This document shows positions 1-8,316 of a DNA stretch of 64,000 bases, in pieces; position 1 is the stretch's first letter, and every line of letters starts with the position of its first letter. Both the position numbers and the translations under genes were made by a program. Under the pieces are notes generated by a model. The model made no database searches. It was not told the origin of the DNA and was given only the letters and a program-made list of their open reading frames with translations. The DNA is from Emticicia aquatilis (GTDB lineage Bacteria; Bacteroidota; Bacteroidia; Cytophagales; Spirosomataceae): positions 42,134 through 106,133 of the forward strand of contig NZ_BMKK01000017.1 in NCBI RefSeq assembly GCF_014644295.1, given 5' to 3'.

Positions 1-2025
1 GGGCTCTGTGTCTAAATCGCTTTGTGTCTGAGCAACAGTAGAAACGCCGTCAGTTATACTTTTGAGTGTTTTACCAACCCTGATTCGGTCAACAATCACT
101 TCCGAACCTACAAGTATATTGCTTTGCGATAATACAATATTTGATAAATTTGGAATACGCACTTTACTCACTGATTGATTTAAAACCCTTCCAGAATAAT
201 AATCTCTATAAGAAGTTGTCAAACTCGAAGTTCCTATTTTGTCTCCCGATAGAAAATAACTAAAATTTATGTCTATGACAGGGCTTGGTTGCTTTTTTGT
301 TAAATCCTCATTTCCTAATGAGATAGCAGCAATAATTTGGTCATTTTTATCCCTTACAACGAGTGAATTAAAAGTAATGTAATCGAAACACACGGGGGTA
401 TTTACCAAAGAAAATTTGAGAAGTGGTCGTGTAGGTTCTTCTTTTGAGCTAAGAAACATAAAATAGTTTGATGGGTTCAGAAATGAAGTTAGATATTCAT
501 CACATCTGAAATTCCAACCTAAACTATTGATTCGCTGCATGGCTTTATAATTGAGCTGAAAACTAACGAAAATCTGGTCATTGGCTGGTGCTTTTAAAGC
601 TCGTTTTACATCTTGTCCGTTTCTATTCAAATAAGCGGCTCCACCCGAAGCGGTATAGTTTTTCTTGACCAAACCATCAACGACTTTTATCGGATTAGTA
701 TTTGATGGCGTGAGTGCCTCCCAGTTATTTTGGGTAAGTGTTTCCCCCTTTGTGTAGTCAAAATCTTCTTTAAGTAGTAAATCGGCTTTATTATCACAGT
801 CTTCGATAATACCTTTTATTTTCCAGACAGTTTTTTCACAATATCCGCCAACAGGTGTAAAGTGTATTTCACCTTCATAAACACCAGCACTACCAGCAAT
901 AGGGTTGCCATTCGGACTTATTTTATCAGAATTTCCTACTAACAGAATGTCCAAAGAGTTGTTAGTGTCGTAGTAATGGTAAAATGATTTTAGTATATTA
1001 TTGGTTTTGGTATAAGTATAGTTTGTTTCATTGTAATAACTTGTTAAAGCCTTAAACCCACTTGGAGCAACTACTGATAAATCAGTAACATCCGCACCTA
1101 TCTTTGTGTGTATATATGCCGTCAAACTATTAGATAATATTTCTTCATTAGCACACGTTTTAAGAATAATTTCATCCTTTTTGAAGTCATTGGGATTAAC
1201 ATTTTGGGTTGTAGCTCCTCCATTTTCAAGATATTTCCATACTGATAATGAAGATATAAATTTATCTTTATAAGCTAAACCTGGCACACATGGCATTACA
1301 CTACCCCATGTTTTTCCGACTCGTATTCTATCTATTGTACATTCTGTTCCATCATTTATATCGCTCTGGCTTAAAACAACATTACTAATATTTGTGACTT
1401 TAGCTTTGCTTGGATAAAACCCATCGCCACTAAATGCACTGATATTGGTACTTTCATTTCTTAAATACGCTTGTCCGCTACCCGTACCAGTAAGTTGGTA
1501 TGAAAAACTAAAATCCGCAGTGTTATTACCAACAGGAATCAATGATAGTATCTCATTTTTTGAATCTCGTACGACTAAATACCAATTAATTCCTGCAAAA
1601 TTTGTAGAAACTAATGAAAATTTCAGTAAAGGAATAGTCGGATTTTCTTTGGAACTCAAAAACATAAAATAACTCAAAGGACTAAATTGCTTAGGATAAT
1701 GAGTATTACCAACTGGAAAATATTTTTTCACATCCACTTGAAACGAAAGGTAGATTTTTTCATCAGTAACAGGCGTAAATGACCGAACAACATCTTGTCC
1801 GTTTTTATTTAAATAAGCTGCTCCGCCCGAGGCTGAATAGCCTGTTTTTGACAAACCCGACACAATTTTTATTGGATTATCGCTTGTACTCGTGAGTGGT
1901 TTCCAGTTGTGGTTATTCAGATTATCACCAATTGGATAATCAAAGTCTTCGCTCAAAAGCAAATCTTGAGCATTTACGAAAATAGCAGAAAAAAGGAGTA
2001 GGAGAGTAGCAATGTGTGCTTTCAT
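1..2025 (-). CDS. Secreted protein with two tandem modules, partial at left edge
   Basis: The reading frame is open from an ATG at 2025-2023 to base 1, giving 675 residues without a stop, so the C-terminus lies outside the window. The N-terminus is a clear signal peptide ending in VNAQ. Two homologous modules follow, from about residue 21 and about residue 413. Each begins LLLxEDFDY and shares NPIK, ASGGAAYLN and NGQDV blocks and a later YFMFLSSKE block. This layout resembles extracellular Bacteroidota proteins related to ExeM-type nucleases and other type IX-exported enzymes, but no catalytic domain is visible in the part present. A C-terminal sorting domain would be expected off-window. The function is unknown. 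Confidence 0.75.
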   Translation of the reverse strand, partial: MKAHIATLLLLFSAIFVNAQDLLLSEDFDYPIGDNLNNHNWKPLTSTSDNPIKIVSGLSKTGYSASGGAAYLNKNGQDVVRSFTPVTDEKIYLSFQVDVKKYFPVGNTHYPKQFSPLSYFMFLSSKENPTIPLLKFSLVSTNFAGINWYLVVRDSKNEILSLIPVGNNTADFSFSYQLTGTGSGQAYLRNESTNISAFSGDGFYPSKAKVTNISNVVLSQSDINDGTECTIDRIRVGKTWGSVMPCVPGLAYKDKFISSLSVWKYLENGGATTQNVNPNDFKKDEIILKTCANEEILSNSLTAYIHTKIGADVTDLSVVAPSGFKALTSYYNETNYTYTKTNNILKSFYHYYDTNNSLDILLVGNSDKISPNGNPIAGSAGVYEGEIHFTPVGGYCEKTVWKIKGIIEDCDNKADLLLKEDFDYTKGETLTQNNWEALTPSNTNPIKVVDGLVKKNYTASGGAAYLNRNGQDVKRALKAPANDQIFVSFQLNYKAMQRINSLGWNFRCDEYLTSFLNPSNYFMFLSSKEEPTRPLLKFSLVNTPVCFDYITFNSLVVRDKNDQIIAAISLGNEDLTKKQPSPVIDINFSYFLSGDKIGTSSLTTSYRDYYSGRVLNQSVSKVRIPNLSNIVLSQSNILVGSEVIVDRIRVGKTLKSITDGVSTVAQTQSDLDTEP

Positions 2026-2169
2026 ATTTTTAGATTTAGTGTTCAGCGGTTATTGACTGTATTTTCTGAGAAAAGTTGTAAAGATTTTTAGATAAAAATA
2101 CAAAATACTTTTCTATTATCGCATCTCAATAAATAAACGTCCAATTTTGAGCCAAATAAACACTAAATT

Positions 2170-2682
2170 ATGAAAAAATACATTGCTTTTCTAAGAGGAA
2201 TAAACGTCGGAAATATCCGAATCAAAATGCCCGATTTGAAAAATGCCTTTCAAGATATGGGCTTTCAAAATGTTGCAACCTATTTACAAACTGGAAATGT
2301 AGTTTTTGAATCGGAGAAAAATATTTCGGAAATAAAGGTAATTCTTGAAAAAGGACTTACAGAAACCTTTCATTATCAGGCTTTTGTGCTACTTTATGAC
2401 TTTGATGTTTTGGACGAAATCGTTGTTAAATACCCATTCCAAAAGGACGAAAGTAATCACGCTTATGTAATTTTTGTAGAAAGTGAATCTGTTTTTGAAG
2501 AACTGGCAACTATTGCAGAAAGTGTAGATGAGGAAATAGCCAGAGGAAATACCGTGCTTTATTGGAAAGTTCCAAAAGGCGAAAGTTTGAATACTCCTTT
2601 TTCTAAAATCACCGCCAAAGCAAAATACAAAAGCACTACCACCGTTCGGAATATCAATACACTCGAAAAAATGCTCGAATAA
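2170..2682 (+). CDS. DUF1697 family protein
   Basis: This 170-residue soluble protein begins with the family hallmark block FLRGINVG, followed by MPDLKNAF and the YLQTGNVVFES block of DUF1697 (PF08002). Length and start fit the family, whose members are about 170-180 residues. No signal peptide or membrane segment is seen. The biochemical role of DUF1697 is not established. The gene stands alone between the secreted tandem-module gene on the other strand and ffh, with a palindromic repeat just behind its stop. The family assignment is firm; nothing more specific can be claimed. Confidence 0.85.
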   Translation: MKKYIAFLRGINVGNIRIKMPDLKNAFQDMGFQNVATYLQTGNVVFESEKNISEIKVILEKGLTETFHYQAFVLLYDFDVLDEIVVKYPFQKDESNHAYVIFVESESVFEELATIAESVDEEIARGNTVLYWKVPKGESLNTPFSKITAKAKYKSTTTVRNINTLEKMLE

Positions 2683-2697
2683 TTAATTTTAGTTTTG

Positions 2698-2770
2698 TAG
2701 AACAACTGCGTCGGCAGTCCGATTTCTAAATTGTATCGTATGAATTGAACAATTTAGAAAATTGTTCTAC
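2698..2770. repeat. Palindromic element, GTAGNACAA family, copy 1
   Basis: The outer arms GTAGAACAA (2698-2706) and TTGTTCTAC (2762-2770) pair. Inner arms CTAAATTG and CAATTTAG lie nested inside them. A compact GAACAATTT-aga-AAATTGTTC stem also fits at 2747-2767. Related palindromes occur at 10971-10997 and 31796-31881. Confidence 0.6.
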
Positions 2771-2790
2771 ATTTTTGGCACTAAAAAAAC

Positions 2791-2798
2791 TATCTTTG
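2791..2798 (+). promoter_or_regulatory. Candidate -7 box for ffh
   Basis: TATCTTTG matches the Bacteroidota -7 consensus TAnnTTTG and lies 73 bases before the ffh ATG. No -33 TTG at ideal spacing is obvious. Confidence 0.4.
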
Positions 2799-2871
2799 CA
2801 ACTTGTTTTAACTCACCGATGTAGCAATTGTTGTTCGTGATAATTGCTAATTGATAATTGTTAACTGAAAA

Positions 2872-4188
2872 ATGTTTGAAAATTTAAGTGATAAGCTAAA
2901 TAAAGCCATCAAAACCCTTAAAGGGCAGGGCAGAATTACTGATATTAATGTGGCAGCCACCGTCAAAGAAGTAAGACGTGCTTTGATGGATGCCGACGTA
3001 AACTATAAAGTTGCCAAAGACGTAACCGACCGTGTGCGTGAAAAAGCAATCGACCGTAAGGTGATGATTGCGGTTGAGCCAGGGCAATTGTTCGTAAAAA
3101 TCGTACAGGAAGAGTTAATGGAACTCATGGGCGGACAAGCTCAGAGTGTCAATCTAAAGGGCTCTCCAGCAGTGGTTTTAATTGCAGGTTTGCAAGGTTC
3201 GGGTAAGACTACTTTTTCGGGAAAATTTGCTTCTTACATCAAAAAACAAGGTCGCCAAGTATTGCTGGTTGCCTGTGATGTATATCGTCCTGCGGCCATC
3301 ACGCAATTGCAAGTATTGGGCGAGCAAATCGGTGTAGAAGTTTTTGCTGAGCCTGAAAACAAAAATGCCGTTGATATTGCTAAAAATGCACTTGCTTACG
3401 CAAAATCGAAAGGTAAGAGCGTTGTGATTGTCGATACGGCGGGTCGTTTGGCAGTTGATGAGGTGATGATGAAAGAGGTAGAGGAAATCAAGAAAGCCAT
3501 CACACCGAGTGAGATTTTATTTGTAGTTGACTCGATGACGGGTCAAGATGCCGTAAATACTGCTAAGACCTTCAACGAAAGACTTGATTTTGATGGCGTA
3601 GTACTAACCAAACTCGACGGTGATTCTCGTGGTGGTGCAGCCCTTTCAATCAAAGCCGTTGTAAATAAACCAATCAAGTTTATTTCTACAGGTGAGAAGA
3701 TGGATGCTCTTGATATCTTCTACCCAGACCGTATGGCGAGTAGAATCTTGGGCATGGGTGACGTGATTTCCCTCGTAGAAAGAGCTCAACAAGCTTTCGA
3801 CGAAGACGAATCTCGCCGCTTGAACAAGAAAATGCGTGAGAATAAGTTTGATTTGACCGACTTCTTGACGCAATTAGAGCAAATCAAGAAAATGGGAAAT
3901 ATCAAAGATTTGATGGGTATGATTCCAGGGGTTGGTTCACAAATCAAAGACATTGATATTAGCAACGATTCGTTTAAGCCAATTGAAGCCATTATCAAAT
4001 CAATGACTCCGAAAGAGCGTGAAAAACCAGATATTATTGATGGTAGCCGTAAGAAAAGAATTGCCGCAGGTAGCGGAACAGATATTACACAAGTAAATAA
4101 TCTCTTGAAGCAATTCGACCAAATGAGAAGCATGATGAAAAAAGTAAATCAGATGCAATCATCGGGTAAAATGAAGGCTTTCAAATAA
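2872..4188 (+). CDS. ffh: Signal recognition particle protein Ffh
   Basis: Ffh is the GTPase subunit of the signal recognition particle; it binds signal sequences and SRP RNA and docks with FtsY to target proteins to the membrane. The 438-residue protein has the N domain (about 1-90), the G domain with P-loop GLQGSGKTT (106-114), the DTAGR block and the TKLDGD block near 246, then the Met-rich M domain (about 325-438). The M domain contains the GMGD, MGMIPG and SRKKRIAAGSG RNA-binding signatures. Length is typical. A strong hairpin terminator follows immediately. Confidence 0.98.
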   Translation: MFENLSDKLNKAIKTLKGQGRITDINVAATVKEVRRALMDADVNYKVAKDVTDRVREKAIDRKVMIAVEPGQLFVKIVQEELMELMGGQAQSVNLKGSPAVVLIAGLQGSGKTTFSGKFASYIKKQGRQVLLVACDVYRPAAITQLQVLGEQIGVEVFAEPENKNAVDIAKNALAYAKSKGKSVVIVDTAGRLAVDEVMMKEVEEIKKAITPSEILFVVDSMTGQDAVNTAKTFNERLDFDGVVLTKLDGDSRGGAALSIKAVVNKPIKFISTGEKMDALDIFYPDRMASRILGMGDVISLVERAQQAFDEDESRRLNKKMRENKFDLTDFLTQLEQIKKMGNIKDLMGMIPGVGSQIKDIDISNDSFKPIEAIIKSMTPKEREKPDIIDGSRKKRIAAGSGTDITQVNNLLKQFDQMRSMMKKVNQMQSSGKMKAFK

Positions 4189-4206
4189 GATTTTACTTAG
4201 AAAATG

Positions 4207-4243
4207 AAAAGGTCAATGGGCAGGTTGCTCGTTGACCTTTTTT
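4207..4243 (+). terminator. Rho-independent terminator of ffh
   Basis: The stem AAAAGGTCAA (4207-4216) pairs with TTGACCTTTT (4232-4241) and runs into a T tract, 18 bases after the ffh stop. Confidence 0.85.
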
Positions 4244-4258
4244 GTATTGCAGATTAGA

Positions 4259-5113
4259 TTAGTAGTATATCGAAATCAATCCATCTCCCCCTAATGTATT
4301 ACTATTAGGGCCGTATCCACCGCCTCCACCACCAGGAAATCCGCCGTAAGTGGCTCCAAATGAACTACCACCATTGTTTGGTAAAGTTAGTTGAGAAGTA
4401 CCGCCTTTTCCTCCGTTATTATGATTAGGACTTGCTCCTCCGTTGCCGTACTCTATTCTTTTGTAGTAATTTGAACCATCATAGAAGTAAGAGTTTTTTG
4501 TAGATGTACCAGATTCTCCAGAAATAGCGTATCCATTTGCATTTGGTATATTTAGTGTAAATGGTGCATAAGAAGATGTTAAGTTGAAATTTCCACCGCC
4601 TTTAACTACAAAGTAAGAGTTTCCGATACGAATGTAACTTTCTCTTCCAGAAACAACATTATTTGCAATTCTACCACAACCTTCACCAACCATTACAAAT
4701 ATTTGCTGACCTGCACTCACAGGTATAGTTGCTATTCCATAATTTCCACCACAGCCTCCACCATATTCATTTCCACAGCCTCCGCCGCTATAAATCTCTA
4801 CAAATATTTTTGAAATACCATTTGGAACATTCCAAGTAAACTCACTATTTGCATTTATAAATTGAGGAAGTGTAAAATGTTGAACATTTGAATATTGCTC
4901 TCCTTGTAAAGAAATCCAATTGCTTCCATTATGATAGTTGATATTCTTATTATCAGAATTGAAAATTATATTCCCTGCTTGTTGGTTAGACAGGTTGTTT
5001 CTTTGGCTTGTGCTTAAATTTGGAATAGATAAAAAATTTGGATTTGATGTAAAAGATTGTCCAAGAGAGTAGTAACTTAATAACATGAACAAATGTGTTA
5101 TTACTGTTTTCAT
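4259..5113 (-). CDS. Secreted glycine-rich protein
   Basis: This 284-residue protein has an N-terminal signal peptide ending near LGQS. A short spacer (LSTSQRNNLSNQQAGNIIFN) resembles the entry segments of Bacteroidota tip or fibre-like proteins. From about residue 85 to the end there is a glycine-rich domain with runs such as SGGGCG, GYGGG-like segments and PGGGGGG. The central motif EIYSGGG followed by VMVGEGCG is like the glycine-rich domain (PF21722-type) seen in phage tail fibres and bacterial surface proteins. No enzyme motif is present. The gene stands alone and converges with ffh. The function is unknown; secretion is well supported. Confidence 0.75.
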   Translation of the reverse strand: MKTVITHLFMLLSYYSLGQSFTSNPNFLSIPNLSTSQRNNLSNQQAGNIIFNSDNKNINYHNGSNWISLQGEQYSNVQHFTLPQFINANSEFTWNVPNGISKIFVEIYSGGGCGNEYGGGCGGNYGIATIPVSAGQQIFVMVGEGCGRIANNVVSGRESYIRIGNSYFVVKGGGNFNLTSSYAPFTLNIPNANGYAISGESGTSTKNSYFYDGSNYYKRIEYGNGGASPNHNNGGKGGTSQLTLPNNGGSSFGATYGGFPGGGGGGYGPNSNTLGGDGLISIYY

Positions 5114-5221
5114 AAAGAATTTTATTTAATATAGATTTAGAACAAGCAATACTAACTACCACATTTATCTTATCCAATATAAGTTGTCTCTAAACTTATT
5201 CTACGGTAAAGTTTATTCAAA

Positions 5222-5591
5222 ATGAAAACATTATCAGAAATAAAATCAGCATTGAAGCTAATCAAAAGCCAAGAACAATATAAAGTATATTTGGCAATTA
5301 ATGATTCGTTAATTGATTGTGAAGAGGGTAGCCCCGAAGAAGAAACTTTGGAATTAGTATCTATTTTGGTGGAAGATTATGAATCAAAACATTATCATAT
5401 CGAAACTCCAGACCCAATTGAAAATTAAAATGGAAGAAGATGGGTTGAAGAAAAAAGATTTAGTGGAATATTTTGTAAGTGTGAGTAGAGTTTCGGTGGT
5501 TTTAAATAGAAAACGTCAGTTAACTCTCGAAATGATAAGAAAAATTCATAATGAAATGAGGGTTTCGGCAGAGACATTATTAGCTGTTTGA
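5222..5591 (+). pseudogene. higA: HigA-type antitoxin split by a frameshift
   Basis: Two overlapping frames together reproduce a HigA/COG5499 antitoxin. The first (5222-5428) gives the N-terminal half, including the LVEDYESKHY and TPDPIE blocks. The second (in frame from 5379; ATG at 5430, one base after the first stop) gives MEEDGLKKKDL, SRVSVVLNRKR, LTLEMIR and the SAETLL tail with its helix-turn-helix. Intact homologues continue DPIE-A-I-K-x-R-MEE without a break, so a small deletion or insertion at about 5418-5430 has split the gene. No HigB toxin ORF lies upstream. Translation restart at 5430 could still yield a DNA-binding half, so residual activity is possible. Confidence 0.75.
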
Positions 5592-5592
5592 A

Positions 5593-6804
5593 ATGTTAAG
5601 AAAACTATTATTACACTTTGTCATCGTTATTACTTTCAACGCCTTTTCACAGAAAAACATGACCATTGCTACCGAATTTCGTCGTCATATTCATGCAAAT
5701 CCCGAACTTTCAACGCTTGAAAAAAATACCAGTGCGTATGTGATTTCGGAATTGAAGAAACTGGGCATCACGAAAATCCATCAAGGTTTTTCGATGCACT
5801 CGATTTTGGCTGAAGTTGATGGAGTAGAAAGCGGAACGTCGCCCGGCGGTCCGACAATTTTGTTTCGTTGCGAATTAGATGCGTTACCGATTCAAGAAGA
5901 TAATGATTTTGCTCATCGTTCTACACAGGCTGGGGTTTCTCATAAGTGTGGACACGATGGTCATGCTGCTACGATGTTTCGTTTTGCTCAAAAATTGATG
6001 GAAAAACCTTTAAAAAAAGGTAAAATACTGTTGTTTTTTCAATCTGCTGAAGAAATAGGAGCGGGTGCGAAAGATGCTATTGAATCTGGCATTTTTAAGC
6101 AGTTTAAGATAGATTATGCCTTTGCCTATCATAATTTTGCAGGTTTTCAGATGGGTACTGTCATTGCGAAGAAAGGTCTTTTTACACCTTGTGTAGAAAG
6201 TGGAGTCTTTGAGTTAATCGGTAAAACAAGCCACGCTGCCGAGCCATCAAAAGGAATTAATCCTGCAATGGCAATTGCCGAAATCATACAGTACTTCGAT
6301 TCTTTGAATAATCCTGATAAATCAAGTGCAGATTTCTTTGTAGCTACTCCCATACATATCGAGATGGGCGAAAAAGCCTATGGAACTTCAGCAGGAAAAG
6401 CTACTATTGGTTATACTTTTCGGACTTGGGAAAACGAACGATTCGATGCAATAAAAGCCAAGATTATTCAGAAAGTTGAAGATGTAGCTAAGAAACATAA
6501 GCTTGAATTTTCGGCAAAATGGCTTGAGACTTTCAATGCAAATAATAATCATGCAACTGCCTACAATGAAGTAAAAAATGCTGCAAAAGCCCAAAAATTC
6601 GAAATTCTCGACCTCGAAAAACCATTTGAATTTGGCGAAGATTTTGGACTTTTTACCAAGAAATATAAAGGTGCTATGTTTGGTATTGGTTCGGGCGTTA
6701 ATCAGCCCCCACTACACAGCTCAACCTTTGATTTTCCTGATGAATTGCTCGAAATAGGAAGCAATATGTTCTATCAAATAGCAGTTCAGATTACCGAAAA
6801 ATAG
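5593..6804 (+). CDS. Exported M20-family amidohydrolase
   Basis: Members of this family (hippurate, IAA-amino-acid and N-acyl-amino-acid amidohydrolases) hydrolyse N-acyl amino acids using two metal ions. The 403-residue protein starts with a hydrophobic signal sequence ending NAFSQ, so it is probably periplasmic. It shows the metal-binding CGHDGHAA block (C119, H121), the FQSAEEIGAG block with the catalytic Glu pair at about 153-154, AYHN, and a C-terminal HSSTFDFPDE block with the last metal His. The lid domain carries SHAAEPSKGINP. It begins 1 base after the broken antitoxin gene. The substrate cannot be told. Confidence 0.9.
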   Translation: MLRKLLLHFVIVITFNAFSQKNMTIATEFRRHIHANPELSTLEKNTSAYVISELKKLGITKIHQGFSMHSILAEVDGVESGTSPGGPTILFRCELDALPIQEDNDFAHRSTQAGVSHKCGHDGHAATMFRFAQKLMEKPLKKGKILLFFQSAEEIGAGAKDAIESGIFKQFKIDYAFAYHNFAGFQMGTVIAKKGLFTPCVESGVFELIGKTSHAAEPSKGINPAMAIAEIIQYFDSLNNPDKSSADFFVATPIHIEMGEKAYGTSAGKATIGYTFRTWENERFDAIKAKIIQKVEDVAKKHKLEFSAKWLETFNANNNHATAYNEVKNAAKAQKFEILDLEKPFEFGEDFGLFTKKYKGAMFGIGSGVNQPPLHSSTFDFPDELLEIGSNMFYQIAVQITEK

Positions 6805-6807
6805 CTT

Positions 6808-7704
6808 TTATTTTTTAGCATAATAATACAAGTAAGTAGGCCCAGTTGTGCCGTCTGGTCTTTCGCTGTTCGTGAAGTATCCTTTATTGTTTCTATCGAA
6901 GCAAAACCCCTCGCCTTGAGGTTCTTTTGTATAAGGTAGTAGTTTATCTCGATTACGTGCGAGCGTAGTAGCTATGCTTTCACCTTCTTTTCTGTACCAA
7001 TAATAGAGAGCGTCATAATTTCTGAGTACAATCTCTTTGCCATCGCTCGAAATTCCGCCACTTGTAATAATTAAAAATGGAATTGCCTGTACGAATTTAG
7101 CAGTTTGAATTTCGGTAGTTGACTGAGGATAAGGTAACTGATAAATTCTTACATTAAATTCTCGTTTCGTAACGATATAAATATCTTTGGTAGCAGGGTC
7201 GAGTAAAATACATTCGGCATCTCGGCTGCCATCGGGATACTGAAAAGAGATTCTGTCAAAATTCGTAACTTTTTCTGCAAGAGACTGAGGTTCTAAAAAA
7301 CGATAAATATAATATTGGTTGTTGTAAGCGGCATTATTATCGCCTATTTCAGCAATATAAACGTAGTTTTTGCCACTTTCTGGGCCAACGCCTATACTAA
7401 TATCTTCCCAATCACGATTTGGGAAAGGCATTTGAATATTTCCCTTGTACTCGCCCGAATGTGAAAACTGATGTAATAAATTAGGGTTATCGCCGTCTTC
7501 TTGCACCCATACATTGCCTGGCATACTTCTACTATCAGCTACTCCCGATGCTTCATTAGCGATATTGTTTGGTAATAGCGAACTTTTAGGTGTAGTTTCA
7601 AAATCAGGAATTGTTTCGGTAGGAGTAGGCGTAGGCGTTTTTCCGAACCAATCGCACGAACTGAGCGTAAAAATGATGATTGAACAGAGAATGAATATCC
7701 GCAT
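6808..7704 (-). CDS. Lipoprotein, probable beta-propeller
   Basis: This 298-residue protein has a lipoprotein signal with lipobox LSSC and a Thr/Pro-rich tether (PTPTPTET). The rest contains repeated blade-like stretches (NVWVQEDG, NYVYIAEIGDNNA, DIYIVTKRE, GKEIVLRNYDALYYW), suggesting a beta-propeller related to uncharacterised NHL- or PE-PGRS-neighbour style periplasmic proteins. No catalytic signature was recognised. It converges with the amidohydrolase gene, with only 3 bases between stops. Outer-membrane or periplasmic lipoprotein location is well supported; the function is unknown. Confidence 0.75.
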   Translation of the reverse strand: MRIFILCSIIIFTLSSCDWFGKTPTPTPTETIPDFETTPKSSLLPNNIANEASGVADSRSMPGNVWVQEDGDNPNLLHQFSHSGEYKGNIQMPFPNRDWEDISIGVGPESGKNYVYIAEIGDNNAAYNNQYYIYRFLEPQSLAEKVTNFDRISFQYPDGSRDAECILLDPATKDIYIVTKREFNVRIYQLPYPQSTTEIQTAKFVQAIPFLIITSGGISSDGKEIVLRNYDALYYWYRKEGESIATTLARNRDKLLPYTKEPQGEGFCFDRNNKGYFTNSERPDGTTGPTYLYYYAKK

Positions 7705-7784
7705 TGTGTGTTTAAATTTTGGGTTCGGCTATTGGGTTTATGTTCAGAAAGACGGTTTTTAGTATTTAAAGGTTGTAATCAACA

Positions 7785-8201
7785 TCAAAAATCAATCTTT
7801 TGGCTGCGAAGTGATTTCTTCTCGCCATCAATTTTCTTCGTTTTCAAGCGTTTTTCTACTACTGCTTGTGGTGTTTTCGATGGAATTCGTTTCTTTTTTT
7901 CATGAAAAGCCTTTTCTAAAACTTTATAGAATTTCTTGATAACCAGCTCTTTATTCTGCAATTGGCTACGTTTTTCTTGTGCCGAAATACTCAGAATTGT
8001 TTCTTGCACTAACTGACTTTGTAATTTTTCGAGTAATCTCGTTTTCTGTTCGTCAGTCAGTAGGGTAGAGGTGGCAATATTGAATCTCAGCTCTACTTTT
8101 GTTTCTACTTTATTTACGTTCTGTCCACCAGGCCCTCCACTGCGGGAGGTCTGAAATTCAATTTCGGGCAGAAAATCTATGGTTTTTATATCTATTTGCA
8201 T
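7785..8201 (-). CDS. arfB: Alternative ribosome-rescue factor ArfB (peptidyl-tRNA hydrolase)
   Basis: ArfB (YaeJ/ICT1 family) enters stalled non-stop ribosomes and hydrolyses the peptidyl-tRNA. The 138-residue protein, started at the ATG at 8201, has the release-factor signature SGGPGGQNVNKVETKV with the catalytic GGQ at residues 25-27. It ends in a long Lys/Arg-rich tail (KKKRIPSKTP, RLKTKK, SLRSQK) that in ArfB fills the empty mRNA channel. A TTG six bases further out is in frame, but the ATG is preferred. Length matches the family. Confidence 0.93.
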   Translation of the reverse strand: MQIDIKTIDFLPEIEFQTSRSGGPGGQNVNKVETKVELRFNIATSTLLTDEQKTRLLEKLQSQLVQETILSISAQEKRSQLQNKELVIKKFYKVLEKAFHEKKKRIPSKTPQAVVEKRLKTKKIDGEKKSLRSQKIDF

Positions 8202-8239
8202 TTTCAATTCTTTTGTGGATAAAGAATAACTTTATAGTA

Positions 8240-8304
8240 ACCCACAGGCTAAAGCCATGTGGCAACTTATAGAATCAATTGCCACATGGCTTTAGCCTGT
8301 GGGT
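8240..8304. repeat. Perfect 26-bp inverted repeat
   Basis: Arms at 8240-8265 and 8279-8304 are exact reverse complements, separated by 13 bases. Each arm contains its own small palindrome GGCTAAAGCC. The element lies between dnaG and arfB, both on the minus strand, and could end dnaG transcription or be a mobile REP-like palindrome. Confidence 0.85.
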
Positions 8305-8316
8305 AATGGTAATTTT

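Noticed and set aside
4259..5113. Glycine-rich protein as a prophage tail fibre
   Set aside because: No other phage-like genes lie in the window; a host secreted protein is simpler.
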